Shown here piece by piece: positions 1 through 8,298 of a stretch of DNA of 64,000 nt. The notes below the pieces were generated by a model, which was given only the letters and a program-made list of their open reading frames with translations, did not search any database and was not told the origin of the DNA. This DNA comes from Mycobacterium sp. GA-2829 (GTDB taxonomy: Bacteria; Actinomycetota; Actinomycetes; Mycobacteriales; Mycobacteriaceae). Position 1 is the stretch's first letter. The number at the start of each line of letters is the position of its first letter. The stretch lies in the NCBI RefSeq assembly GCF_001499965.1, contig NZ_LQIT01000045.1, positions 124,001 through 188,000 on the forward strand, read 5' to 3'. The position numbers and the translations under genes are program-made.

Positions 1-217
1 CCTGCACCGCCAGCATCAGGCAGGCGCGTGCGCTGCGGCCGTCGACGAACACCGTGCAGGCGCCGCACACCCCGTGTTCGCAGCCCAGATGTGTTCCCGT
101 GAGGTTCAATTCGTCGCGCAGGAAGTCGGCCAGGGTGAGTCGCGGGGGTACCGACCGCGACACCGCCCTACCGTTCACGGTCACCGACACCGCGACGGCT
201 GCGGGAGACTCAGACAT
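1..217 (-). CDS. Molybdenum hydroxylase small [2Fe-2S] subunit (CoxS-like), partial
   Basis: This is the N-terminal 72 residues of the iron-sulfur subunit of a xanthine-oxidase-family hydroxylase; the C-terminus lies beyond the left edge. The protein opens with MSESPAAVAVSVTVNG and shows the plant-type ferredoxin cluster motif GCEHGVCGACTVF, with Cys46, Cys51, Cys54 and Cys66 as ligands. In the family it passes electrons from the molybdenum subunit to the FAD subunit. Its ATG overlaps the stop of the FAD subunit gene by 8 bp (ATGTCTGA), so the two are translationally coupled. Gene order large-medium-small is the reverse of some cox operons but common in actinobacteria. Substrate cannot be told from this part. 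Confidence 0.9.
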   Translation of the reverse strand, partial: MSESPAAVAVSVTVNGRAVSRSVPPRLTLADFLRDELNLTGTHLGCEHGVCGACTVFVDGRSARACLMLAVQ

Positions 218-1085
218 GGGCGGACTCCTGTTCTCGCACGGCGCGGCCCGCCGCGGCGGTGAGCGCCTCGACGAGCGCTTCGGCGCACAGCCGCCGCGCG
301 TAGTCGGTGTCCTCGGCTGCAGGTTCGGTGCGGGCGGCCCACGTCTGCGCGAGGTCGCGCCAGAGCGCCGGTGTGGGACGCACGCCGACGGCCTCGTCGC
401 CGACGAACAGCAGCGGCCGGTCGGCGGCGCTCAGCACGGCCGCGCGCAACCCCGCCACGGTCCCGTCCTGGTCCAGCGTGAGCAGGCAACCCGCCCCGGC
501 CAGTCCGTAATCCCCGTGCTGCGGCGCGTATTCCACGAAACCCCAGCCCTGATCGGGCCGGATGGCGGGCAGCGATATCCAGGTCAGCATTTCGTGCGGT
601 TCCAGCCCGTTGGTGTAGAACGACACGAACATGTCCTCGGCGGCCACGGTCCGGCGTCCGGTCACCGCCGATTCGACGTGGAACGTCGCGTCCAGCGCCA
701 GGGTGACCAGCGGCATCTCCGCGGCCGGGTCGGCGTGGGCGATCGACCCGCCGATCGTGCCCCGGTTGCGGATCCCGACGTGTCCGATGTGGCGGGCGGC
801 GTCGGCCAGCAGCGGCGCCCGCGCGGCGATCAGCGGGTCGACCTCGACGGTGCGGTGGGTGACCAGCGCGCCGAGGATGAGATCGTCGGTGTCGTCGAAG
901 ATCCGGGTGAGCTCGGTGAGCCTGCCGATGTCGATGATCGCCGACGGCCGCGCCAACCGCAGGTTCATCAGCGTGAGCAGCGATTGTCCGCCGGCCAGCA
1001 GCTTGGCGTCCGGGTCGGCGGCCAGCAGCTCGAGCGCCTCGGCCACGGATCCCGGGCGGTGGTAGGCGAATTCGGCGGGCTTCAC
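210..1085 (-). CDS. Molybdenum hydroxylase FAD-binding medium subunit (CoxM-like)
   Basis: About 291 residues, the usual size for the FAD subunit of CO dehydrogenase/xanthine oxidase-type enzymes. It starts KPAEFAYHRPGSVAEALELLA, has the FAD-binding stretch LLAGGQSLLTLMNLRLA near residue 35, and the second FAD motif IRNRGTIGGSIAHADPAAE near residue 105. It takes electrons from the [2Fe-2S] subunit to the final acceptor. I chose the GTG at 1085 because it overlaps the large-subunit stop as GTGA and gives the family N-terminus; a longer frame to 1112 exists but adds residues that overlap the large subunit. Confidence 0.9.
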   Translation of the reverse strand: MKPAEFAYHRPGSVAEALELLAADPDAKLLAGGQSLLTLMNLRLARPSAIIDIGRLTELTRIFDDTDDLILGALVTHRTVEVDPLIAARAPLLADAARHIGHVGIRNRGTIGGSIAHADPAAEMPLVTLALDATFHVESAVTGRRTVAAEDMFVSFYTNGLEPHEMLTWISLPAIRPDQGWGFVEYAPQHGDYGLAGAGCLLTLDQDGTVAGLRAAVLSAADRPLLFVGDEAVGVRPTPALWRDLAQTWAARTEPAAEDTDYARRLCAEALVEALTAAAGRAVREQESAHV

Positions 1086-3388
1086 CGCGACTCCCCGGCC
1101 ATCGCGCGGCACAGGTCGCCGGGGCGGATCGGGGTGCTGTCCACGTGGACGGCGCCGCCGAGCGCATCGTCGACCGCACCGGCCACCGCGGCGTACACCG
1201 CGATCGTGCCGCTCTCCCCCGCCCCGCGCACCCCGATGGGGTTGACCGGGGTGTCGACGTGCAGGTGCTCGATGTCGATGCGGGGCACGTCAGTGGACAG
1301 GGGCAGGTGATAGGCGGCGAACGTGGTCGAGAGTGGCTGTCCCGCATCGGAGTACCGCCACTGTTCGAACAGCGCGCCGCCGAGTCCCTGCGCGACACCG
1401 CCGATGATCTGACCCTCCACGATGCGCGGGTTGATCTCGCGGCCGCCCTCATGCGACACCGCGTACCGCAGCACGGTCACCAGACCGGTGCGCCGGTGCA
1501 CGCCGACGATCGCGGCGTGCACACCCATCGTCCACGTGACGGTCTCGACCCGGAACACGGCGGTGACGTCGAGCGCCGCGCCGGTCTCGGCGTCGCCGCC
1601 GACGGCCTGGGCGCGGGCGATCTCGGGCCAGCTCATCGCGCGGCGACCGGCGCGGAACACGCCGTGGGCGTAGTCGATCGGGCCGTCGACGCCGAGCAGT
1701 CGCCGGACGTGCTCGACCGCGGCGCCGATCAGCTTCTTGGCCGCCTCGTGTACCGCGGAGCCGGCCAGGATCGCCGACCGGCTCGCGAAGGTGCCGACGC
1801 CCTCGGGCAGCCGCTCGGTGTCCGACGGCACGTAGCGCACACAGTGCATGGGTACGCCCAGCGCCTCGGCCGCCACCTGCGCGAAGACGGTCTCGTGGCC
1901 CTGTCCGGCGGCCGCGGCGCCGGCGGTGACCTCGAAGCCGCCGTCGGCGAGCAACCGGATGCGGGCGGTCTCGTGCGGACCGCGGCCGGTGGCCTCCAGA
2001 TACGACGACAGTCCGTACCCGATGCGATGGTCCGGGTAGCCGGCGGCATACCGCTCGATCTCGCTGCGCGGCAACAGCTTCGACACCGACTCCAGGCAGG
2101 CACGGTAGTCGCCGCCGTCAAAGGAGATGGGGACCCCGTCGCGGTACGGCAGCGGACGCGCGTAGGGCAGGTCGGCGGCGGTGAGCAGGTTGCGCCGACG
2201 GATCTCCTCGGTGCTGATGCCCAGGCGGCGGGCCGCGGCGTCGAGGCTGCGTTCCAGCGCGAACGTGGCCTCGGGTCTGCCCGCCCCGCGGTACTGCGCG
2301 GTGAGGGTTTTGTTGGTCAGCGCCGCGCGTCCGGTGATGCGGGCGGCGGGCACCCGGTACGGGCCGAGCAGGTGGATCGCGGTGTTGGCGACGATCCCGG
2401 CGACCCACAGGCTGCCCGCGCCGATGTCGGCGACGAACGAGTCCTCCCACGCCAGGATGTGGCCGTCGGCGTCGACGGCGAGCCGGGTGTGGTGCACCTG
2501 ATCGCGGGCCTGCGCGCTGGCGATCAGGTGTTCCTGCCGGTCCTCCACCCATACGACCGGGCCGCCGGTCTTTCGGGCCAGTACGGCGAGCGCGATCTCC
2601 TCGGCGTAGACGTTGGCCTTGGTGCCGAACCCTCCGCCGACGTCGGGCACCGCGACGGTGATGTCCTGTTGGCTCCACCCGGTCACCGCGCAGATCGCGT
2701 TGCGCACGGTGTGCGGGATCTGCGTGGAGGTCCACACCTCGACCCGCTGCCGCTGGGGGTCGAAGGCGGCGCGGACGCCGCGGCCCTCGAGCGGGATCGC
2801 GCCGTGGCGGTTCATCCGATAGGTGCCCTCGACGACGTGCGCGGCGCTGGCGATCGCTTTCTCGGGGTCGCCGAACGAGAACTCCAGTCGCGCCGCCTCA
2901 TTGGAGCCCAGGTGCCCGAACAGCACCGCACTGTCCCGGCTGAGGGCGGCGACCGGGTCGGTGACCGCGGGCAGTGGGGTGTAGTGCACCTCGACGGCTT
3001 CGAGGGCGTCCTCGGCGCGGTAACGGTCCTCGGCGACCAGGACGGCGATCGGCTGGCCGATGTAGTGCACGGTGTCGTCGGCCAGCACTGGCAGGCGCTG
3101 GTCGGCCAGGAAGCAGTTCGTCGCTGCGGTGAACTCCGGGTTGGGCACGGTCAGTGCGGGGATCGCCGCACCGGTCAGTCCGAGGTCCGCCGCGGTGTAC
3201 ACCCCGAGGACTCCGGGCATGCGCGTCGCCGCGGTGGTGTCGATGTGGTCGATGCGGGCGTGCGCCTCACTGGAGCGGACGAAGACCGCGTGGTGCGCGC
3301 CGGCCGCGCGGTCGGCGAGGAACCGGCCGCGGCCCGCGAGCATCCTCTCGTCCTCGCGGCGCCGCACCGACGTGCCGATGTAGCTCAA
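1082..3388 (-). CDS. Molybdenum hydroxylase large catalytic subunit (CoxL-like)
   Basis: About 768 residues, carrying the molybdopterin cytosine dinucleotide cofactor in this family. Visible motifs: N-terminal YIGTSVRRREDERMLAGRG, substrate-channel region GGGFGTKANVYAEE, the cofactor loop TAQYRGAGRPEATFALER, and the catalytic Glu in RGAGESGTIAVYAA near the C-terminus. The loop is QYRGAGRPE, not the AYRCSFR loop of true aerobic CO dehydrogenase, so this should hydroxylate an organic substrate, probably an N-heterocycle or aldehyde, not CO. The start is uncertain: TTG 3388 follows a GGAGA and overlaps the permease stop, while GTG 3406 in the same frame is the alternative. It is coupled to the permease gene upstream and the FAD subunit downstream. 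Confidence 0.9.
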   Translation of the reverse strand: MSYIGTSVRRREDERMLAGRGRFLADRAAGAHHAVFVRSSEAHARIDHIDTTAATRMPGVLGVYTAADLGLTGAAIPALTVPNPEFTAATNCFLADQRLPVLADDTVHYIGQPIAVLVAEDRYRAEDALEAVEVHYTPLPAVTDPVAALSRDSAVLFGHLGSNEAARLEFSFGDPEKAIASAAHVVEGTYRMNRHGAIPLEGRGVRAAFDPQRQRVEVWTSTQIPHTVRNAICAVTGWSQQDITVAVPDVGGGFGTKANVYAEEIALAVLARKTGGPVVWVEDRQEHLIASAQARDQVHHTRLAVDADGHILAWEDSFVADIGAGSLWVAGIVANTAIHLLGPYRVPAARITGRAALTNKTLTAQYRGAGRPEATFALERSLDAAARRLGISTEEIRRRNLLTAADLPYARPLPYRDGVPISFDGGDYRACLESVSKLLPRSEIERYAAGYPDHRIGYGLSSYLEATGRGPHETARIRLLADGGFEVTAGAAAAGQGHETVFAQVAAEALGVPMHCVRYVPSDTERLPEGVGTFASRSAILAGSAVHEAAKKLIGAAVEHVRRLLGVDGPIDYAHGVFRAGRRAMSWPEIARAQAVGGDAETGAALDVTAVFRVETVTWTMGVHAAIVGVHRRTGLVTVLRYAVSHEGGREINPRIVEGQIIGGVAQGLGGALFEQWRYSDAGQPLSTTFAAYHLPLSTDVPRIDIEHLHVDTPVNPIGVRGAGESGTIAVYAAVAGAVDDALGGAVHVDSTPIRPGDLCRAMAGESR

Positions 3389-4167
3389 TGTAGCCGTTTC
3401 TCCCACTGCCACAACGCCACCGAGATCGCGAACGAGATGGTGATCAGCAGCATGATGGTCGCCACCATCGACGGGTAGTCGCCGTGGCTGTAGGACTGCA
3501 GCACGACCCGGCCGAGGCCGCGGCGGGTGGCGAAGAACTCCGAGAGCACCACGCCGACCACCGAGAGGCTGACCGCGAGCCGGATACCGGTCAGCAGCGG
3601 CCGTCGAATCGCCGGGAAGATGATGTGCGTCAACGTCTGCCACGCGTTGGCCCGCACCGAGCGTGCGAGTTTCCAGTACACCCGCGGGATCTCCTGCACA
3701 CCGGTGGAGACGTTGATCAGCACCGGGAAGAGCGCGAACAGCACGCCCATCACCACTTTGGAGCCCGAGAGGCTGAAAATCGGCAGCAGCACCGGGTACA
3801 GCACGATCTTCGGGACCCCGTTGAGGATGATGAGCAGCGGCTCGAACAGTCGGCGCAGCAGCGGCGAGAGCCCCAGCAGCAGGCCGATACCGCCGCCGAC
3901 GGCGGTTCCGATCACGAAGGCGAGCAGCACGGCCTGGGCGGTCACCCGCAGATCGAACAGATAGCTTGGCGTCGCGAGGTTCTCGACGAGCACGGTGAAC
4001 GTCTGCACCGGGGAGGGAATCACGAACGTCAGGCTGGACATGATCTCCCAGCCGATCCCCACCAGGACGGCGAGTGCGACCGCGCCGACGAGCTGATTGC
4101 CCAGCAGCGTGCGGATGCGGTGCGCGGCGGGTGCGGCGGCACTGGTGCGCGGCAGTGTGGCGGTCAT
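3385..4167 (-). CDS. ABC transporter permease (nitrate/sulfonate/taurine class)
   Basis: 260 residues with about six predicted membrane segments and the EAA-type loop region around RSVRANAWQTLTHIIFPAIRRPLLTGIRLAVSLS, which contacts the ATPase. It belongs to the SsuC/TauC/ThiX-like permease class. It ends WQWEKRLH. ATG at 4167 overlaps the preceding permease stop (ATGA) and the gene runs into the molybdenum hydroxylase large subunit, so importer and hydroxylase are in one operon; this implies that the importer brings in the hydroxylase substrate or a precursor. This is one of two non-identical permeases, suggesting a heterodimeric membrane domain. Confidence 0.9.
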   Translation of the reverse strand: MTATLPRTSAAAPAAHRIRTLLGNQLVGAVALAVLVGIGWEIMSSLTFVIPSPVQTFTVLVENLATPSYLFDLRVTAQAVLLAFVIGTAVGGGIGLLLGLSPLLRRLFEPLLIILNGVPKIVLYPVLLPIFSLSGSKVVMGVLFALFPVLINVSTGVQEIPRVYWKLARSVRANAWQTLTHIIFPAIRRPLLTGIRLAVSLSVVGVVLSEFFATRRGLGRVVLQSYSHGDYPSMVATIMLLITISFAISVALWQWEKRLH

Positions 4168-5015
4168 GCCTTCCTCCCCCGCAGCAGCACCCGTTCGACG
4201 AGTGCGAGCAGCACGGTCAGGATCATCGACAGCCCGAGCACCACGAGGATGTAGGCGAACATCAGGTCGTTGTCGAAGATCTCGTAGAGATAGCGGATCC
4301 GGTATCCGAGCCCGGCCTGGGCGGTGGTGAACTCCATCGCGATCGTGCCGATCAGCGCGTAGACCACTGCGAGGCGCAGCCCGGCGACGATGAACGGGCC
4401 CGCGGCGGGGATCGCGATCGCGAACAGGGTCTGGCGCGGTGAGGCCTTCAGTGAGCGAGCCAATTTCATGTACACCGGCGGCATGGTGTTCAGGCCGACC
4501 GCGGTGTTGAGCGCCATCGGGATGGCCGCCATGATCGTCGCGAGGATGATCACCGACGTCGCGTTGATGCCGACGAGCACGATCATCACCGGATAGAACA
4601 GCACGAGCGGCACCGCGTAGAACGAGACCAGGTAGGGCTCGAACACCCGGCCGACCGCAGGCAGCTTCCAGAACGTCAGCCCCGCCGCGAAACCGAGCAG
4701 GCTGCCCGCCACGATCGAGACGGCGACCTCCGTCCCGGTGCGGCGCGCGTCGAGCCAGAACTGCGGGTCGGCGAACAGGGCGGGCAGTTCCCCGAAGATG
4801 GTCGACGGTGCGGGCAGCACCCGCTCGGTCCACCACCCGGCCGCCGAACCGATCTCGGCGAACACGAGGAACAGGACGATCAACCCGAGGGTGGACAGGA
4901 TGCTGACCAGCGCACCACCCGTCCTGCGGGGACGGCGGGCGGGGCTTGGCTCGCTCGGTTGCGGAGGCACGGTCTCGGTGGGTAGATCGTCTTCGGCCAG
5001 GTACGACGCCGTCAT
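4164..5015 (-). CDS. ABC transporter permease (nitrate/sulfonate/taurine class), second subunit
   Basis: 283 residues. A charged, proline-rich cytoplasmic N-terminus (about 38 residues, ending RRPRRTGG) precedes the first membrane segment ALVSILSTLGLIVLFLVFAE. The EAA-type loop appears as KLARSLKASPRQTLFAIAIPAAGPFIVAGLRLA. The C-terminus is basic (VLLRGRKA). It pairs with the neighbouring permease to form the membrane channel. The ATG at 5015 overlaps the ATPase stop as ATGA, and its own stop overlaps the next permease start, so all three are coupled. Confidence 0.9.
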   Translation of the reverse strand: MTASYLAEDDLPTETVPPQPSEPSPARRPRRTGGALVSILSTLGLIVLFLVFAEIGSAAGWWTERVLPAPSTIFGELPALFADPQFWLDARRTGTEVAVSIVAGSLLGFAAGLTFWKLPAVGRVFEPYLVSFYAVPLVLFYPVMIVLVGINATSVIILATIMAAIPMALNTAVGLNTMPPVYMKLARSLKASPRQTLFAIAIPAAGPFIVAGLRLAVVYALIGTIAMEFTTAQAGLGYRIRYLYEIFDNDLMFAYILVVLGLSMILTVLLALVERVLLRGRKA

Positions 5016-5818
5016 GTGGCCGCCGCCTCCTGCTGCTTGAACCCGCGCATGGACTCCGCCTGCAGCGATCCCCAGATGCGGTTGTGCAGTTCGTTGAAGC
5101 GCGGCGTCGACACCACCCCGGCGTCGCGGTCGGCGGGCAGGTCGATGTCGACGACGTCGATGATCGTCCCCGGCCGGTAGGACATCACCCACACCTGCTG
5201 GGACAGCAGGATCGCCTCGCTGATGTCGTGCGTGACGAAGACGATGGTCTGGTGGGTGCGGGCCCAGATCTGCCGGACCTCGGCGCCGAGGAAGAGCCGG
5301 GTCTGCTGGTCGAGCGCGGCGAACGGCTCGTCCATCAGCACCACCTCGGGTTGCACCGCCAGGGTGCGCGCGAGGGCGACGCGCTGCCGCATGCCGCCGG
5401 AGAGCTGCGACGGGTAGGACTTCTCGAACCCGCTGAGCCCGACGAGGTCGATCGCCTCCTTGGCCCGTTGGCGCCGTTCGGCTTTCGCGGTGCCGATCAT
5501 CTCCATCGCGAAGCTGACGTTGTCCTCGACGGTGCGCCACGGCAGCGTCGAATCCTCTTGGAAGACAACGCCGATCTTCGGGTCCGGGCCCGTCACCTTC
5601 TTGCCGGCGACACTGACGTGACCGGTGGTGGCCTTCTGCAGGCCGGCGATGACGGCCAGCAGCGTCGACTTACCGCAGCCGCTGGGCCCGACGATGGACA
5701 CGAAGCTGCTGTGCGGCACGTCCTGGTCGACGTCGGTGACGGCGGTGACCTTGCCTGCGGGGGCGTCGAACACCACGGACACGCCGCGCATCTCGATGCC
5801 CTGGGATGTCGCGTTCAC
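5012..5818 (-). CDS. ABC transporter ATP-binding protein (SsuB/TauB class)
   Basis: 268 residues, a single nucleotide-binding domain. Walker A GPSGCGKST near residue 44, Q-loop VFQEDSTLPW, signature LSGGMRQR, Walker B VVLMDEPFAALD and H-loop THDISEA are all present, so it should be an active ATPase energising import. The LPWRTVEDNV segment is typical of the nitrate/sulfonate/taurine subfamily. It follows the binding-protein gene by 40 bp and is coupled downstream to two permeases. Substrate is not determined by the ATPase. Confidence 0.93.
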   Translation of the reverse strand: MNATSQGIEMRGVSVVFDAPAGKVTAVTDVDQDVPHSSFVSIVGPSGCGKSTLLAVIAGLQKATTGHVSVAGKKVTGPDPKIGVVFQEDSTLPWRTVEDNVSFAMEMIGTAKAERRQRAKEAIDLVGLSGFEKSYPSQLSGGMRQRVALARTLAVQPEVVLMDEPFAALDQQTRLFLGAEVRQIWARTHQTIVFVTHDISEAILLSQQVWVMSYRPGTIIDVVDIDLPADRDAGVVSTPRFNELHNRIWGSLQAESMRGFKQQEAAAT

Positions 5819-5858
5819 GGGACTCCGATCGTGGTCAGGGGCGGGTGGACCGGCGCGC

Positions 5859-6842
5859 TCAGAACTCGGTGCGGGCGTCGTCCGGAAGGTACTGCTGATC
5901 GAGCACCGTGGCCCAGTCGACCGGCTCGGGAATCTGACCCGCGGCGACCATGAGTTCGGAGAGGTTCTTCAGACCGTCCGGGTCGACGGTCAGCGAGTAA
6001 CCCTTCTCGATGTCGGGAGTGTTGCGCAGCGCCGCGGTCATCACCTGCGGGCTCACCTTCACCAGCGGGCCGAGTTCGGCGCCCGCTTCCTCCGGGTTCT
6101 CGACGACCCACTTGTTGAGGCGGTCGGCGACACGGAAGAAGGCCTTCAGGTTCTCGGCGTTGGCCTCGGCGTAGTCGGCGTTGACCGCCACCAGGTCGGC
6201 GGGCATGTCGCCGATGACCTCGCGCGAGTTCACCAGCACCTGCGCGTTGTCGGTGGCCTCTTTGTCCGCGATGAACGGCTGCATGGCCCAGCCGGCGGTG
6301 ATCTGACCGGCCTTGGCGGCGGTCCAGTTGTCACCCATCGGCCCGACGGCCTGCGACTTGACGCCGAGCTTCTTCTCGAGCGCCTTGACGATCAGTTCGG
6401 TCGAGGAACCGGCCGAGCTGAAGCCGAGCGTGGCGCCCTCGAGCGTGCGTCCGGGCGGTGAGATCCAGGAGAAATCGTTGACCTGGAACCATGGGGCGAT
6501 GACCTTGAGGTTGGAGTCGGGCTGGCGGGCGGCCAGCAGCACCGAGGTGTTGCCCGCGATCGCCATGTCGGCGTCCCCGCTGGTGACCACGCGCAGGGTG
6601 TTGCCGCCGCCGCCACCGGAGAACAGGTCGACCTTGAGACCCTCTTCCTCGAACCAGCCCTTGTTGATGCCGGCCTGCAGGATCGCCATGAACGGCAGAC
6701 TGTCGACGCCGGTCGCCGAGATGCTCAGCTCGTCGGTGCCCTGCGCGGCGGGTTCGGCCGATTCGTCGGCGCAGGCGGTGGCTCCGAAGAGGAGCGCTCC
6801 TGCGGCGAAGAGGGCGGCAAAAGCTTTGGGGGACCAGATCAT
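5859..6842 (-). CDS. ABC transporter substrate-binding lipoprotein (NMT1/THI5/SsuA-like)
   Basis: 327 residues. A hydrophobic signal (AFAALFAAGALLFGATAC) ends in a lipobox-like GATAC, so Cys24 is the probable lipidated residue. The mature part has the SsuA/THI5 fold signature: DSLPFMAILQAGINKGWFEEEGLKVDL, followed by GDADMAIAGN and GWAMQPFIADKEA. It captures the substrate outside the membrane for the two permeases downstream. The start ATG follows GGAGG at a normal distance. An operator-like site lies 22 bp upstream (6864-6886), and this is the first gene of the importer-hydroxylase operon. The family carries sulfonates, pyrimidine precursors, nitrate or aromatic acids, so the ligand is open. 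Confidence 0.88.
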   Translation of the reverse strand: MIWSPKAFAALFAAGALLFGATACADESAEPAAQGTDELSISATGVDSLPFMAILQAGINKGWFEEEGLKVDLFSGGGGGNTLRVVTSGDADMAIAGNTSVLLAARQPDSNLKVIAPWFQVNDFSWISPPGRTLEGATLGFSSAGSSTELIVKALEKKLGVKSQAVGPMGDNWTAAKAGQITAGWAMQPFIADKEATDNAQVLVNSREVIGDMPADLVAVNADYAEANAENLKAFFRVADRLNKWVVENPEEAGAELGPLVKVSPQVMTAALRNTPDIEKGYSLTVDPDGLKNLSELMVAAGQIPEPVDWATVLDQQYLPDDARTEF

Positions 6843-6863
6843 CGGACAACCTCCGGTAAACTG

Positions 6864-6886
6864 AATATTGGATACAGCATACGAAT
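6864..6886. promoter_or_regulatory. Putative GntR operator upstream of importer operon
   Basis: The site reads AATATTGGATAC, two bases, then CATACGAA. The same arrangement (AATATTGGATAC, two bases, then TATGCGAA) occurs at 10104 in front of the GntR gene, and the half-site ATTGGATAC also occurs on the minus strand at 8215. It lies 22 bp upstream of the binding-protein start. Assignment to the GntR protein encoded at 9356-10087 is inference from shared position and sequence. Confidence 0.6.
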
Positions 6887-6900
6887 AGGTGTGATCTGCG

Positions 6901-7200
6901 TCAACATTTCACACCCCTGGACCGACGCGCCAACACCCCGGCGAGTTCGAGTCCGGCGGCGATACCGACCATGGCGGCCGCCGCCGTCAACCGCGGCGCA
7001 CCACGGCCCCCCACACTGCTGCGCGAACCCCCCTGCGGAGGTCGCGACGGACGTCCGGCGTCCGGCGCCGGCGCCGGTGCCGCGGTGTCCACCACCGCCC
7101 CGTCGGCCGGCGTCAGCGGCCGCTGCAACGGCGGCGGGGCCCCCGCCACCGCACTCCCCGGCGCCGGGTAGCGCGGCCCCGCCTCGCCGGCCGACGTCAC
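6901..7200 (-). CDS. Small proline-rich protein with C-terminal membrane anchor
   Basis: 99 residues, not recognised as a named family. The first two thirds are rich in Pro, Ala and Gly (PPPLQRPLTPADG, PAPAPDAGRPSRPP); residues about 72-90 form one hydrophobic segment (LTAAAAMVGIAAGLELAGVL) followed by RRSRGVK, as in a tail-anchored protein with its N-terminus in the cytoplasm. The GTG start at 7200 overlaps the stop of the LLM oxidoreductase as GTGA, which is the main support that it is a real gene. The CoxG-like protein at 8299 also has a C-terminal anchor, so both may tether soluble enzymes to the membrane. Function unknown. Confidence 0.6.
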   Translation of the reverse strand: MTSAGEAGPRYPAPGSAVAGAPPPLQRPLTPADGAVVDTAAPAPAPDAGRPSRPPQGGSRSSVGGRGAPRLTAAAAMVGIAAGLELAGVLARRSRGVKC

Positions 7201-8195
7201 TGCCGAGGTCCGTCGACGATCTCGGCGAAGGTCCGGATGGTCGGCGCGCGGCTCTCGCCCGGCCGGACGAACGGGACGATGGAGACCTGATCGACGCCGA
7301 GGGCCTCGATCTCCTTGAGCCGCTGGGCGCATTCGTCGGGCGTGCCCGCCAGCGCGAACAGGTCGACGAGTTCGTCGGGGACCAGATCGGCGTGCGACGC
7401 CTCGGTGTTCATGTGCTCGTAGTAGTTGTAGGACTCGCGGATCCGGTCGATCGCCTTCTCGAGGGCTGGCTCCACCTTGGCGGGCAGCGGGCGGATCGCC
7501 ACCCGCGACACGTGTGCACGCACGAGATCCCGCGCCAGCGTGCGGTCCTCGTCGATCGCGGTCGGCGTCCACAGCACGATGTGCAGATCGTCGAGCGATC
7601 GTCCGCTCTCGGCCGCACCGGCCTGGATCGTCTCGAGCGCCGCCTCGATGAAATGCGGTGCGGTGCCGACCAAGACGATGACGCCGTCGGCGATGCGCCC
7701 CGACATGCGCAGGATCTTGGGCGCCGACGCGGCGATGTAGACCGGGATGTCGAGCGGTTCGGTCAGGTAGTTGAGGTGGAAGTCGGCACCGCTGGTCGCC
7801 TCGACCACCTTCTCGCCACGGACCAGCGCGCGCAGCTGGCGGATCGACTCCTCCAGTTCGGCGAGCTTCTGCGGTTTGAGCCCCATCGTGCGCAGCGACG
7901 AGTCACCGGTACCGATGCCCAGCGCCACGCGGCCGCCGGTGAACTCGGCGAGCGTCGCCCACGTCGAGGCCAGCAGCGAGGGATGCCGCGTGACGGCGTT
8001 GGTGACGCCGGTGCCGAACACGATGCGCTCGGTGCCGACCGCTGCCGCGCCCATCACCGTCGACGATTCGCGCCAGATGTTCTGCGAGTCCCCGAACCAG
8101 ACGTTGTCGTAGCCGAGCGATTCGCACAGCCGCACGTAGTCACACATGGCTCCGACGGGCTCGGTCGGGAAAAGACCGACTCCCTTGCTCAACAC
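7197..8195 (-). CDS. LLM class flavin-dependent oxidoreductase
   Basis: 332 residues of the bacterial-luciferase-like fold. Seen: N-terminal LSKGVGLFPTEPVGAMCDYVRLCESLGYDNVWFGDS, the GTGVTNAVTRHPSLLASTWATLAEFTGGRVALGIGTGD region, and PVYIAASAPKILRMSGRIADGVI, all typical of F420- or FMN-dependent LLM enzymes. It reduces or oxygenates a small molecule; the neighbouring hydroxylase suggests a role in the same catabolic route. GTG at 8195 follows a strong AGGAGG. It is divergent from the CoxG-like gene and shares with it a palindromic operator at 8215-8231; the proline-rich protein is coupled downstream. Confidence 0.88.
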   Translation of the reverse strand: MLSKGVGLFPTEPVGAMCDYVRLCESLGYDNVWFGDSQNIWRESSTVMGAAAVGTERIVFGTGVTNAVTRHPSLLASTWATLAEFTGGRVALGIGTGDSSLRTMGLKPQKLAELEESIRQLRALVRGEKVVEATSGADFHLNYLTEPLDIPVYIAASAPKILRMSGRIADGVIVLVGTAPHFIEAALETIQAGAAESGRSLDDLHIVLWTPTAIDEDRTLARDLVRAHVSRVAIRPLPAKVEPALEKAIDRIRESYNYYEHMNTEASHADLVPDELVDLFALAGTPDECAQRLKEIEALGVDQVSIVPFVRPGESRAPTIRTFAEIVDGPRQ

Positions 8196-8214
8196 CTGCT
8201 CGACCTCCTACCGT

Positions 8215-8231
8215 TTGGATATCGTATCCAA
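8215..8231. promoter_or_regulatory. Palindromic operator between LLM and CoxG-like genes
   Basis: TTGGATATCGTATCCAA is a perfect inverted repeat (7-bp arms TTGGATA/TATCCAA around TCG). It lies 20 bp before the LLM start (minus) and about 68 bp before the CoxG-like start (plus), so it can serve both. On the minus strand it reads ATTGGATACGATATCCAA, sharing the half-site ATTGGATAC with the sites at 6864 and 10104. Inferred target of the GntR regulator. Confidence 0.65.
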
Positions 8232-8298
8232 TCGTAGGGTGGTGTGCCCGGGACCACAACCGGAACGGACGAACTCGTCCGAGAAGAAGGAGATGCAC

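Noticed and set aside
1082..3388. True aerobic carbon monoxide dehydrogenase
   Set aside because: The cofactor loop is QYRGAGRPE, lacking the Cys of the AYRCSFR loop.
1145..3478. Long plus-strand open frame (about 777 codons) opposite the molybdenum hydroxylase large subunit
   Set aside because: It is a shadow of GC-rich codon use; no motif or ribosome binding site, and the minus-strand protein has full family motifs.
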